A stretch of 64,000 nt of DNA from Arthrobacter sp. OY3WO11 (GTDB taxonomy: Bacteria; Actinomycetota; Actinomycetes; Actinomycetales; Micrococcaceae): positions 1,127,390-1,191,389 of the forward strand of contig NZ_LWLP01000001.1 in assembly GCF_001641125.1 (NCBI RefSeq). Reading direction: 5' to 3'. The notes below the pieces were generated by a model, which did no database searches, was not told the origin of the DNA, and worked only from the letters and a program-made list of their open reading frames with translations. Of this stretch, positions 8,462 to 16,985 are shown piece after piece. Both the position numbers and the translations under genes were made by a program. Every line of letters starts with the position of its first letter. The first letter of the stretch is position 1.

Positions 8462-10873
8462 GTGACTCAACTGCCGCAGGCCCCTTCCGCCCCGTCCGCC
8501 TCCCCGACAACGGACGATGCCATCCATACTCAGATCGCCACCGAGCTGGGCGTCAAAGCATGGCAGGTGAAGGCAGCCGTTGAACTGCTCGACGGCGGAT
8601 CCACCGTGCCGTTCATCGCCCGGTACCGCAAGGAAGCCACCGGGACGCTGGACGACACCCAGCTCCGAGAGCTCGATGAGCGGCTTCGCTACCTCCGCGA
8701 ACTTGCCGACCGCCGTCGTGCCGTCCTGGAGGCGATTGAAGTGCAGGGTCAGCTGACGCCGGAGCTGAAGAAGGCCATCCTCGCGGCGGACACCAAGTCC
8801 CGGCTGGAGGACATCTACCTGCCGTTCAAGTCCAAGCGGCGGACCAAAGCGCAGATCGCGCGGGAAGCCGGCCTTGAACCCCTGGCCGATTCCCTGCTCA
8901 AGCGGCCGGACCTGGACCCGGAACGCGAAGCCGGTAAGTACCTCAACCCCGAACACGCCATCACCGACGCCGCAGCGGCGCTCGCGGGGGCGCGCTCCAT
9001 CCTGGTGGAGCGGGTGGCCCAGGACCCGGACCTGGCAGCTGACCTGCGCGAGCGGCTGTGGGCGCAGGGCCGCATGGTCTCACGCGTGAAGAAGGGAAAG
9101 GAAAGCGACGGCCAGAAATTCGCTGACTACTTCGAGTTCGCCCAGGCTCCTGCGGGCATGCCGTCCCACCGGGTGCTCGCGCTGCTGCGCGGGGAGAAGG
9201 ACGGCGTCCTTGAGCTGGACCTTGCCGAGGCAGATCCACAGGACGACGCCGCCCTTGCCCCCGCGCGCACGCGCTACGAGTCAGCGGTGGCCAGGTGTCT
9301 CGGGGTCGCCGACCGGGGACGTCCCGCCGACTCCTGGCTGATCCAGACCGCGCAGGTGGCGTGGCGTTCCAGACTGCTGTCCCGGTTGACGGCCGACCTT
9401 CGCGGCAGGATGTTCGCCGCCGCGGAGGACGAAGCTGTCCGCGTTTTCGCGGCGAACCTGCGGGACGTCCTCCTGGCTGCCCCCGCAGGGAACCGGGCAA
9501 CCCTTGGCCTGGACCCCGGGCTCCGGACCGGCGTCAAAGTGGCCGTGGTGGACGGCACCGGCAAGGTCGTTGCCACCGACACCGTGTACCCTCACGCCCC
9601 TTTGCGGAAGTGGGACGAAGCACTGGCAACACTGGTCCGGCTGGCGCGGCAGCACGCCGTCGAACTCGTGGCCATCGGTAACGGCACGGCGTCCCGTGAA
9701 ACGGACAAGCTCGCAGCCGAACTGATTAAGCGGCTGCCGGATGTGGACCGCAAGCCCCAGAAACTGGTGGTTTCGGAAGCGGGCGCATCCGTGTATTCCG
9801 CCTCGGCACTGGCTGCGGCCGAGCTGCCGGGCATGGATGTGTCACTGCGCGGCGCGGTGTCCATTGCCCGCCGCCTCCAGGATCCCCTCGCCGAGCTGGT
9901 GAAGATCGATCCGAAATCCATTGGCGTTGGCCAGTACCAGCACGACGTGACAGCCTCGAAACTGGACCGCAGCCTGGACGCGGTGGTGGAGGACTGCGTG
10001 AATGCCGTGGGCGTGGACGTCAACACGGCCTCGCCCGCGCTGCTCAGCCGGGTGGCCGGCGTCGGGCCCTTGCTGAGCGAAAACATCGTGGCCTACCGGA
10101 ACGAACACGGCCCCTTCGCCAAGCGCACTGACCTGAAGAAGGTGCCGCGGCTGGGAGCGAAGGCGTTCGAGCAGTGCGCGGGCTTCCTCCGGATCACCGG
10201 GGGAGCGGAGCCGCTGGACGCCTCCAGCGTCCACCCCGAGTCCTATTCGGTAGCCCGGAAGATCCGGGCCGCGGCGGGATCGGCCCCGGCCTCGTCACTG
10301 GACCCCCGCAACTTCGTGGACGAGACGTTCGGCCTGCCCACAGTGCAGGACATCCTGTCCGAGCTGGACAAACCGGGACGGGACCCGCGTCCTGCATTTG
10401 CGGCGGCGACGTTCTCCGACGGGATTGAGAAGATTTCGGACCTCAAACCCGGGATGGTGCTGGAAGGAACCGTGACAAACGTTGCGGCGTTCGGCGCGTT
10501 CGTGGATGTGGGCGTACACCAGGACGGACTGGTGCACGTGTCCGCCATGGCGAACCGCTTTGTCTCCGATCCGCGGGAAGTGGTGAAGTCCGGCCAGGTG
10601 GTCCGCGTCAAAGTGCTGGAGGCGGACCCGGACCGGAAGAGGATCTCGCTGACGCTGCGGCTCGACGACGAACCCATTGCCGGACGCACGGGCACAGGGC
10701 GCGCCGGCGGCGCCCCGCAGAACTCGGGACGCGGCAGGGAACAGGGTGGCAGTCCGGCACGGAAGGCGCCCTCGCCCGGCCGTTCCCCGGCGGCGCCCGC
10801 GCCTGCGAAGAAGGAAGCTCCTATCAACACAGCCATGGCTGAGGCGCTGCGGAAGGCCGGCCTGGGCAAGTAG
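8462..10873 (+). CDS. tex: Tex-family RNA-binding transcription accessory protein
   Basis: The GTG at 8462 gives 803 aa, a typical Tex length; the ORF can be read from 8327 but that extension is not Tex-like. Order of parts: N-terminal helical domain (IATELGVKAWQVKAAVELLDGGSTVPFIARYRKEATG); YqgF/RNase H-like domain starting LGLDPGLRTGVKVAVVD around residue 345; helix-hairpin-helix repeats (LLSRVAGVGPLLSENIVAYRNEHGPF); and an S1 RNA-binding domain (GMVLEGTVTNVAAFGAFVDVGVHQDGLVH) near 660-735. A basic Gly/Pro-rich tail follows. Tex binds nucleic acid and affects transcription and ribosome-associated processes. Confidence 0.95.
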   Translation: MTQLPQAPSAPSASPTTDDAIHTQIATELGVKAWQVKAAVELLDGGSTVPFIARYRKEATGTLDDTQLRELDERLRYLRELADRRRAVLEAIEVQGQLTPELKKAILAADTKSRLEDIYLPFKSKRRTKAQIAREAGLEPLADSLLKRPDLDPEREAGKYLNPEHAITDAAAALAGARSILVERVAQDPDLAADLRERLWAQGRMVSRVKKGKESDGQKFADYFEFAQAPAGMPSHRVLALLRGEKDGVLELDLAEADPQDDAALAPARTRYESAVARCLGVADRGRPADSWLIQTAQVAWRSRLLSRLTADLRGRMFAAAEDEAVRVFAANLRDVLLAAPAGNRATLGLDPGLRTGVKVAVVDGTGKVVATDTVYPHAPLRKWDEALATLVRLARQHAVELVAIGNGTASRETDKLAAELIKRLPDVDRKPQKLVVSEAGASVYSASALAAAELPGMDVSLRGAVSIARRLQDPLAELVKIDPKSIGVGQYQHDVTASKLDRSLDAVVEDCVNAVGVDVNTASPALLSRVAGVGPLLSENIVAYRNEHGPFAKRTDLKKVPRLGAKAFEQCAGFLRITGGAEPLDASSVHPESYSVARKIRAAAGSAPASSLDPRNFVDETFGLPTVQDILSELDKPGRDPRPAFAAATFSDGIEKISDLKPGMVLEGTVTNVAAFGAFVDVGVHQDGLVHVSAMANRFVSDPREVVKSGQVVRVKVLEADPDRKRISLTLRLDDEPIAGRTGTGRAGGAPQNSGRGREQGGSPARKAPSPGRSPAAPAPAKKEAPINTAMAEALRKAGLGK

Positions 10874-10888
10874 CTGTTTTGTGGGGCT

Positions 10889-11686
10889 TCAAGCGAGCGA
10901 CAGGACGAAAGCGAGGACAAAGCCTGCCGCGGTGCTGAGTGCTACCGCGGGGCCGCCGTGTTCGTAAGCTTCCGGCATCAGGGTGTCCGCCAGGGATGCG
11001 ATCACAGCTCCGGCGGCAAATGCCAGCGGTATTGATATTGCTTCCGGATCGGTCCCGGACAGTGGCCCGGCACCAAGCACGACGGCGATGACCAGCAGGG
11101 CGGCACAGGCCACCCACAGCCCGATGATGCTGCCGGCCGACCGGCCTTGGCTCCGCATCGAGGCGGAACCTACCAGCGCCTCAGGGAAGTTGGAGACAAA
11201 GATTGCGGCCAGCAACGCCAGCCCGCCTGTTCCTTCGCCCAGGGAGATTCCCAGGGCCATGTTTTCCGGGACGCCGTCCAGGGTGACGGCGGCCAGTAAG
11301 GCCAGGCCGGCCGCTCCGCCTGTGGACGCTGAGGTGGGGCGTTTGTCGCTTGCCGCTGCGTCAGTATCGAGCTTGGCGCTGCCCTGGACCTCGTCCGCCG
11401 CCTTGGCCCGCTTCAGGTCTCCGGCCTGTGCCCACCGGTCCAGCAAAGCGCTCAGGACCGTGAAGACCACTGCGCCCAGCATCAGGCCAAGGGCGGCGCG
11501 GATAATACCGCCGTGTTCGTAGGCGTCCTCGAACAGTTCGAAAGCGAGGGCGGTGATGAGGGCACCGGCGGCGAAGGCCAGGAGCATGGCCAGCAACCGC
11601 TTGGGAAGTTCGAACCGGACGCCGACGAAGGCACCCAGAACCAGGGCACTGGATGCTAGGACGCCAAACCACAGCGACATCATCAT
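10889..11686 (-). CDS. ZIP-family-like metal transporter with altered metal motif
   Basis: Three ATGs sit at 11678-11686; the first gives 265 aa, and the longer reading up to 12007 adds non-conserved residues. About eight hydrophobic segments are predicted, with a hydrophilic loop near residues 92-125 as in ZIP proteins. The two core motifs are recognisable, but histidines are missing. The TM4-like motif is LDGVPENMALG (usually H-N-x-P-E-G), and the TM5-like motif is SNFPEALVG (usually H-E-x-P-E). ZIP proteins import Zn, Fe or Mn. With Asp and Ser/Asn in place of His, the metal or even the transport role may differ. It is convergent with tex, 15 bp apart. Confidence 0.75.
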   Translation of the reverse strand: MMMSLWFGVLASSALVLGAFVGVRFELPKRLLAMLLAFAAGALITALAFELFEDAYEHGGIIRAALGLMLGAVVFTVLSALLDRWAQAGDLKRAKAADEVQGSAKLDTDAAASDKRPTSASTGGAAGLALLAAVTLDGVPENMALGISLGEGTGGLALLAAIFVSNFPEALVGSASMRSQGRSAGSIIGLWVACAALLVIAVVLGAGPLSGTDPEAISIPLAFAAGAVIASLADTLMPEAYEHGGPAVALSTAAGFVLAFVLSLA

Positions 11687-11797
11687 CCGGCAAGTATAGG
11701 AGCGTCCGGTTGACGTGGGAAGACGCCGCGTTGGCTCATTGAAAACCTCCGCGCAGGCGGGCTTTCGGCGCCGGGAGGATTCTGCGAAGGTGGTTTC

Positions 11798-12118
11798 ATG
11801 ACGTATTTCCTGGAGTACACGATTCCTGCAGCAGCCGACGACGCCGGGTTTGAATTTCCCCATGACGAGATCAACCCCGGCACCACCATTCCATTGTCGG
11901 AGACCGGCGCGGAGACCGTGCACACCACGGAGCTGCCGGCCAGGACTGGCATCATCGGCGCCACCGTTCCGGAGGCGAAACTTGAAGCTGAGCAGCTGAT
12001 CATCCACAGCCGCGCGTCTGAAGGCTCCCTCTACTTTGACCCGTCCAATTCACTCCAGGCCGGGGTTGGAACCCTCGTGGCCACATTCAGCGAAGGCCGG
12101 GGCTGGCAGGACGCCTGA
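11798..12118 (+). CDS. Hypothetical protein, 106 aa
   Basis: A good ribosome-binding site (GAAGGTGG) sits 7 bases before the ATG. The soluble acidic product has no signal peptide, membrane segment or cysteine. A short stretch (EAKLEAEQLIIHSRASEGSLYFDPSNSLQAG) may be alpha/beta. I do not recognise a family. It lies between two minus-strand genes, so it has its own promoter, overlapping the 5' region of the ZIP-like gene. Confidence 0.55.
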   Translation: MTYFLEYTIPAAADDAGFEFPHDEINPGTTIPLSETGAETVHTTELPARTGIIGATVPEAKLEAEQLIIHSRASEGSLYFDPSNSLQAGVGTLVATFSEGRGWQDA

Positions 12119-12156
12119 CTTCCGGGGCTCTGGCTTACTCCCGGCATGGCCCCGCC

Positions 12157-12918
12157 TTATCCCCGGGTGCTGGTGACCACCCTCGGCCAGCCGAACTGGG
12201 TCCGCACCCCGGGCGAGTACAGGACCGATTCGGGCGGGCCGCCCACCTCAATGCCTGCGGAGCTGATGAGCCCATCGTCAAGCTCGTGGAGATCCGCCTT
12301 GTGTAATGCCCAGGGTTCATGGGTGTTGGGTATGTGGATGGTCCGCCCGCGGAACCTGCTGTGCAGTCCGAACCGTGCTGTGACGTGCATGGACAGGGGG
12401 TCGTCGGCAACCGATCCTAGGTCGGGAGTGACGCTAAAGCGGCTGGATGCGCCCTTCCGGAAACGGCTGACGGAATAGCCGCTGGCGCCGTCACCCGTGT
12501 CTCTGGGCGGTGTTCCCCAAGACCGGATGCGGGACCACACATAAGGTATCCCCGCCTGCCGGGCAGCCAGGACAACGGGCAGCCGGTTCGCGTCAAGGCT
12601 AAGGAACACCACGCCCCTGGTTCCGTCCGGCTCCCGCGAATAGAGTCGAACGTTGACCTCGTTGAAGCTGCCCAGGTACGGAACTCCGGGGCCGTGTCCT
12701 ATTCCTGCACCCTTCATGCGGAAGCCGATGAGGCCCACCCAGGAAGAGCCGTCGAAAACGTCCGGCTCCACCCCTGACGGCATGAACCGGGCAGCGGATG
12801 ATCCCGGGATCCGCCAATGCAGGAAAACCGCATCAAGCCAGCGCTGGTCCATGATGACCGGCAGCGGCAGTTCAGGCGGATCGGGCCAGAGGTCCGCAGC
12901 GCTCGAGCGTTGTTCCAT
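12157..12918 (-). CDS. DUF2071 (YqjF-like) protein
   Basis: The start at 12918 (MEQRSSAADLWPDPPELPLPVIMDQRW) is preferred over 12963 because DUF2071 proteins begin just before the MxQxW element. The 253-aa product shows the family pattern: DQRWLDAVFLHWRIP, FDGSSWVGLIGFRMKGAG, FNEVNVRLYSREPDGTRGVVFLSLDANRL and a C-terminal VLYSPGVRTQFGWPR. The family is cytosolic, close to the acetoacetate-decarboxylase fold by my recall, and has no proven role. It is divergent from the glycosyltransferase cluster, with 172 bp between. Confidence 0.85.
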   Translation of the reverse strand: MEQRSSAADLWPDPPELPLPVIMDQRWLDAVFLHWRIPGSSAARFMPSGVEPDVFDGSSWVGLIGFRMKGAGIGHGPGVPYLGSFNEVNVRLYSREPDGTRGVVFLSLDANRLPVVLAARQAGIPYVWSRIRSWGTPPRDTGDGASGYSVSRFRKGASSRFSVTPDLGSVADDPLSMHVTARFGLHSRFRGRTIHIPNTHEPWALHKADLHELDDGLISSAGIEVGGPPESVLYSPGVRTQFGWPRVVTSTRG

Positions 12919-13090
12919 AGCCAAGATCCCTACGTAGGACGCGATATTTAAGCGAGTACTCATTACTGGTGTCTACCTTGCGGGGCCGACCCTATGCTCA
13001 ACCTACCCGGCGCCTAGGACGGAACCAAGGCCCGGTGATCGCTCCTGCAGCGGGGCGTCCCATCGGTCGGAGCCCTCTGAGTGCAGTGAA

Positions 13091-13954
13091 GTGGTGAGGC
13101 GTTTGTCTATTTCCACCCAGCCCCCAAAATCGTTCCCCAAGCCTTCGGCAGTCCCGGAGGGAGCGTCTATCAGCGTCGTCATCCCCACTTTGAACGAGGC
13201 CCAAAACATCCCGTGGGTCCTTCGGCGCATGCCGTTATACGTGGACGAGGTGGTGATTGTTGACGGTCGTTCGACGGACAACACCGTTGGCGTAGCCCGA
13301 GCACTGCGCAAGGACATCGTGGTGGTGAACGAGCTGCGCAAAGGCAAAGGTGTCGCGCTGCGGTCCGGATTCGCCGCAGCCAAGGGCGACATCATCGTCA
13401 TGCTGGACGCTGACGGAAGCATGGATCCGAGGGAAATCGGCTGGTTCGTCTCCCCACTCCAGCACGACTACGACTTTGTCAAAGGCTCCCGGTACGTCAC
13501 GGGAGGGGGGTCGGAGGACCTGACGTGGCTGCGGCGGACAGGAAACCGTGCGCTGACCGGGCTGGCCAACGCCGTTCTGCGCAGCAACTACTCTGACCTT
13601 TGCTACGGCTACATCGCTTTCCGGCGGGAGTGCCTGGAAGTCCTGCAGCTGGAATCCGACGGATTCGAAATCGAAACGGAGCTGATCGTCAGGGCCGCCA
13701 AGGCTGGCCTCCGGATCGCCGAGGTCCCAAGCCTGGAGCTGGACCGTATCTCCGGGGCATCAAACCTCCAGACTTTCCGGGACGGGTGGCGGGTGCTGGG
13801 GACAATGGCCCACGAGTGCCTCCTTTGGGAGGCCCCCACTGCCGGCGCACGCCCCGAGGCGCTGCGTCGCGTGAAGTACGCCTACGCCAACGTGAGCTTT
13901 TCGCGAACGCCCACCGATCCGATGAGTGTTCTTCCTGCAATAGGTGTGTCTTGA
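13091..13954 (+). CDS. Family 2 glycosyltransferase, polyprenyl-phosphate mannosyl/glucosyltransferase type
   Basis: First gene of the cluster; the start is GTG (two in a row). The GT-A domain spans about residues 25-250: SVVIPTLNEAQNIPWVL, VVIVDGRSTDNTV, KGVALRSGFAAAKGDIIVMLDADGSMDPREI (metal-binding DAD near 112), then VKGSRYVTGG and DLCYGYIAFRR. The DPM1/GtrB-like pattern suggests transfer of a sugar from a nucleotide donor to a polyprenyl phosphate, feeding membrane-bound GT-C enzymes. No membrane anchor is present. It is followed after 2 bp by a second glycosyltransferase. Confidence 0.88.
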   Translation: MVRRLSISTQPPKSFPKPSAVPEGASISVVIPTLNEAQNIPWVLRRMPLYVDEVVIVDGRSTDNTVGVARALRKDIVVVNELRKGKGVALRSGFAAAKGDIIVMLDADGSMDPREIGWFVSPLQHDYDFVKGSRYVTGGGSEDLTWLRRTGNRALTGLANAVLRSNYSDLCYGYIAFRRECLEVLQLESDGFEIETELIVRAAKAGLRIAEVPSLELDRISGASNLQTFRDGWRVLGTMAHECLLWEAPTAGARPEALRRVKYAYANVSFSRTPTDPMSVLPAIGVS

Positions 13955-13956
13955 AC

Positions 13957-14952
13957 ATGACCAATGTTGTGTTCCCGACGGTTACAGTGATCATCTGCGC
14001 CTACACGGCGGAACGCTGGGTGTGGCTGCTGGACGTCATCGATTCCCTCCGCGTGCAAACCTGCGCTCCCAGCGAAGTCTTCGTGGTTGTTGACCACAAC
14101 GAGGAACTCTACGAGCAGTTAACCCGGACCGTTGATGACGTCATCGTCGTCAGGAATGCCGGCCCCCGCGGACTTTCCGGGGCACGCAACACTGGCGTGG
14201 GCCTGGCGGATTCAGATGTTGTCGCCTTTCTCGATGATGACGCAGAGGCCGCGCCGGACTGGCTGGAACGCCTGGTCACCCTTTATGACGATCCTGAGGT
14301 GCTGGCAGTCGGCGGGCGGGTGGAACCTGTCTGGGAGGCGGGCCGTCCCGGCTACTTCGGCGAGGAGCTGGACTGGATCGTTGGCTGCAGCCATCGGGGC
14401 CTGCCACGGGTTGCAACTGAAGTCAGGAACGTCATCGGTGCCAACATGTCGTTCCGGCTTGATGTCCTACGGACGGTGGGCGGTTTCAACCTCTCCTTAG
14501 GCCGGCAGGGTTCCATTCCCTTGGGCTGTGAGGAAACTGAGATCTGCATCCGGTCGAAGATGGGGGCCCCCGGGTGCCGCATCGTTTATGAGCCGGCCGC
14601 GCTGGTGCGCCACCATGTGCCCGCCCGACGGGGAACGATTCGCTACATGCTTTCAAGATCCTGGTCGGAAGGGATTTCGAAGGCCCAAGTCAGCCAAGTC
14701 GTAGGGCACAAGCGGGCCCTGGGACCGGAACGCCGATATGTCCGCAGCATCCTGCCCCGAGCCGTTCTTGCAGGGATAGGGGACTGGAGCCGTGGCGATG
14801 CTGGCGGCCTTGGCCGAGCCGCCGCCGTGGTGGCGGTGGTGGCCTTTGCGTCGGCGGGCTACCTCCGGGGTCGCCACCTTGCACGTTTCCCTGGGCGTCC
14901 ACTGGACCCTCCGGTCCTGGCTGGGGTCAGTCCATGGCGGGAAGTGCAGTGA
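13957..14952 (+). CDS. Family 2 glycosyltransferase
   Basis: The ATG at 13957 lies 2 bp after the previous stop codon; the ORF reads back to 13600, but only as a shadow. The 331-aa product has a GT-A domain: TVTVIICAYTAERW, PSEVFVVVDHNEEL, RGLSGARNTGVGLADSDVVAFLDDDAEAAPDWL (DDD motif) and a GCEETEICIR acceptor-site motif (ETE, equivalent to the ED of related enzymes). One or two hydrophobic segments near residues 275-300 (AAAVVAVVAFASAGYL) may anchor it to the membrane. It resembles enzymes that add sugars to a surface glycan. The downstream small ORF can start on its stop codon (GTGA). Confidence 0.88.
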   Translation: MTNVVFPTVTVIICAYTAERWVWLLDVIDSLRVQTCAPSEVFVVVDHNEELYEQLTRTVDDVIVVRNAGPRGLSGARNTGVGLADSDVVAFLDDDAEAAPDWLERLVTLYDDPEVLAVGGRVEPVWEAGRPGYFGEELDWIVGCSHRGLPRVATEVRNVIGANMSFRLDVLRTVGGFNLSLGRQGSIPLGCEETEICIRSKMGAPGCRIVYEPAALVRHHVPARRGTIRYMLSRSWSEGISKAQVSQVVGHKRALGPERRYVRSILPRAVLAGIGDWSRGDAGGLGRAAAVVAVVAFASAGYLRGRHLARFPGRPLDPPVLAGVSPWREVQ

Positions 14953-15041
14953 ACGTCGCCATCGGTCCACCCGTCGCCACCTGCCACGGCGACGACACCG
15001 CGGACACCGTCGACACTGCCGGCACCGTCCACATCATCTGA
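14934..15041 (+). CDS. Candidate small peptide gene between a glycosyltransferase and the HPr-kinase-like gene
   Basis: The outer reading starts ATG at 14934 and gives 35 aa. An internal in-frame GTG at 14949 overlaps the glycosyltransferase stop as GTGA and gives 30 aa. The peptide begins with hydrophobic residues (VNVAIGPPVATCHG) and has one Cys. It then runs in three-residue steps DDT-ADT-VDT-AGT-VHI, ending in Ile. The DNA shows the same 9-nt periodicity. The start coupling, its place inside a tightly packed operon and its position just before a P-loop kinase gene support translation. Its role is unknown; a modified precursor peptide is one possibility. It could also be chance. Confidence 0.45.
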   Translation: MAGSAVNVAIGPPVATCHGDDTADTVDTAGTVHII

Positions 15042-15068
15042 CCGACTCCACCCAGACAGGGGACGACA

Positions 15069-16160
15069 ATGCGCACCTCGCAGACCAATACACTGCACTT
15101 CGATATCCACGGCCGCGTCACGATCCGCGTCGACGCCAAGGCGCCGGCAGCACACCAACTCCGGAGCATGTTGGCCTGTTTCGCCACCGACGCCGAACGG
15201 CCGGCCGACATCGTCGTCGATGACCAGCCGGAGCCGATGCCTGATGCGGGCCTGCTCGAGCACGAGCTTGCCTACACGGAGGACAGCGTCCGATTCAATG
15301 CCGACAGGGTCCAGGTGGTGAGGGACGGAGAACAGTGGCGCATCCACGGCGCGGGCGAGCTGCTGACCTCCGTGGTACCCGTCCTGGACGCCGCCATGAT
15401 CGGCCGGGGAGCCGCCATGATCCACGCGGCGACGATGGCTTACCGGGGCCAGGCCATCGCGCTTCCCGCCGCCGGGGGGACCGGCAAAACGAGCACCGCC
15501 GCCAAACTGATGCGCCGCGACGGATGGTCATTTATGGGAGACGACTGGGCTTTCCTCGCCGAGGACGCCACGCTGCTTGGCTACGCAAAGCCGATGTTCA
15601 TCAAACCCCATCACCGGGCCATCTACCCGCACCTGTTCGAAGGTGTCCGGAAGCCACTTGTGCCGTCGCGGCTCTCGCAGAGCGTCGGCCGGCTCACCAC
15701 GGTGGTGCACCCGTACGTCATCCGTTATCCGCGCCTCGCGGACTTCTCCCGCCGATGGTCGCCGGAACACCGCATGGTGACGGCCGAGACCGCGTTCCCC
15801 GGACGGAAAGTCACCACCTCGGCCCCCCTTGCGGCCGCTGTGTACGTCGAGCGCTTCGAGGGCACGCGGACCCGGATTGTCGAGCGGACAGCCGATTGGA
15901 TGGTCGACCGCATGATCGGCAACTTCCATATCGAGATGGCGGGCTTTTCGCAACAGGTTGTGACCGGCCTGGCGGCCACGTCCGTTGTCCCGTGGCGGGA
16001 ACACTTCGCGGCCAAGGGGGTGGTGCTGAGCAAGGCACTCGACGGACGGCCCTGCCATCTGCTGCAAGTGCCCTCGGCGTACACGGCGGACGAGGCGTCG
16101 GACGACATTGTCCGGCATCTCGAACAGCTGCTGCCGTCGGTCCTCGACGAGCAGGCCTAG
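15069..16160 (+). CDS. HPr-kinase-related (HprK-like) P-loop protein
   Basis: A good ribosome-binding site (AGGGGACGAC) precedes the ATG; 363 aa. The N-terminal 100 residues form a poorly conserved beta-rich domain. The kinase domain follows from about residue 110: AAMIHAATMAYRGQAIALPAAGGTGKTSTAAKLMRR (Walker A about 136-145), then GWSFMGDDWAFLAEDATLLGY (the paired Asp typical of HprK). C-terminally there is a long region carrying AVYVERFEG. HPr kinase itself phosphorylates Ser46 of HPr. Relatives outside Firmicutes include lasso-peptide tailoring kinases and proteins in polysaccharide or RiPP loci. No HPr, lasso cyclase or protease gene lies nearby, so the substrate is open; the small ORF just upstream is a candidate. 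Confidence 0.8.
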   Translation: MRTSQTNTLHFDIHGRVTIRVDAKAPAAHQLRSMLACFATDAERPADIVVDDQPEPMPDAGLLEHELAYTEDSVRFNADRVQVVRDGEQWRIHGAGELLTSVVPVLDAAMIGRGAAMIHAATMAYRGQAIALPAAGGTGKTSTAAKLMRRDGWSFMGDDWAFLAEDATLLGYAKPMFIKPHHRAIYPHLFEGVRKPLVPSRLSQSVGRLTTVVHPYVIRYPRLADFSRRWSPEHRMVTAETAFPGRKVTTSAPLAAAVYVERFEGTRTRIVERTADWMVDRMIGNFHIEMAGFSQQVVTGLAATSVVPWREHFAAKGVVLSKALDGRPCHLLQVPSAYTADEASDDIVRHLEQLLPSVLDEQA

Positions 16161-16172
16161 GGGGCGGACACC

Positions 16173-16985
16173 GTGGATCACAGTCCTGCCGAGGTCACCG
16201 CGGTTGTCCCTGCCCGTAACGCGGAGCACATGCTTCCCCGTTGCCTGGAGGCCCTGCGCCAGTCGGGGGTCGCCGAGATCATCGTCGTGGACGGATGCTC
16301 CACGGACGGCACTGTCGCCATCGCCCGCGCGGCCGGCGCACGGGTGGTCAGTGACGAGGGCCGCGGCCTGCCATGGGCTCGAACACTCGGTGTGCGGAAC
16401 AGCAGCACCCGTTGGGTCCTGCTTGTCGACTCCGACGTGGTGTTCGGGCCCACGGGCGTCGCCGACCTGCTCACGGAGCTGGTGGAGGGCGGCTATGACG
16501 CCCTCCAGGCCGGGTTGGAGAGTGTGGGCGGACCGGGGTACTGGGGGCAGGCGCTCGCCCACCACCATCGCACCGGGCGGAGCCGCAACTGGTTCGGGCT
16601 CGTCGCCACGCTCGTTGACCGGGAACTGATGCTGGGCGTGGGTTTCGACGACTCGTTCAAGTCGGGGGAGGACATCGAGCTGCGCTGGCGGATGCGGGAC
16701 TCAGGCCTGCGAACGGCAGTGTCGCAGCGTGTGATGGTTGAACACCGTTTCGCCGCAGACGACTTCGACTTCGCGCTCGATCAGTTCCTCATGGACGGAA
16801 CCGGCCTGGGAAAGATGATCCGCAAACACGGCTGGCGCGGTGCGAGGCTTGCGCTGCTGCCCGCCGCCGCGGCAGTCCGGGGCAGCGCTTTGAGTCTTGC
16901 CGCGGGCCAGCCCCGGTGGCTGCGCTACTACGTTGCCTTCTGCTGGTACAACTACGCAGGCCTGGCACGGGGTCTCGCGTCGTGA
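16173..16985 (+). CDS. Family 2 glycosyltransferase
   Basis: The start is GTG 12 bp after the kinase. The 270-aa product has GT-A elements: EVTAVVPARNAEHMLPRCLEAL, IIVVDGCSTDGTVAIARAAGARVV, GLPWARTLGVRNSSTRWVLLVDSDVVFGPTG (DSD metal motif about residue 92) and a GEDIELRWRMRDSG acceptor/base motif near 170. The C-terminal 50 residues are hydrophobic and basic (LPAAAAVRGSALSLAAG, LRYYVAFCWYNYAGLARGL) and may associate with the membrane. It is the third GT-A enzyme of the cluster. Its stop codon overlaps the flippase start (GTGA). Confidence 0.88.
   Translation: MDHSPAEVTAVVPARNAEHMLPRCLEALRQSGVAEIIVVDGCSTDGTVAIARAAGARVVSDEGRGLPWARTLGVRNSSTRWVLLVDSDVVFGPTGVADLLTELVEGGYDALQAGLESVGGPGYWGQALAHHHRTGRSRNWFGLVATLVDRELMLGVGFDDSFKSGEDIELRWRMRDSGLRTAVSQRVMVEHRFAADDFDFALDQFLMDGTGLGKMIRKHGWRGARLALLPAAAAVRGSALSLAAGQPRWLRYYVAFCWYNYAGLARGLAS

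Noticed and set aside
14792..15223. 143-aa Arg/His-rich plus-strand ORF overlapping the glycosyltransferase end and kinase start
   Set aside because: It is low complexity, overlaps two real genes out of frame, and starts inside the first.
14934..16160. Lasso-peptide cluster reading of the small ORF plus HprK-like gene
   Set aside because: No asparagine-synthase-like cyclase or transglutaminase-like protease is nearby, and the peptide has no suitable ring acceptor arrangement or leader.
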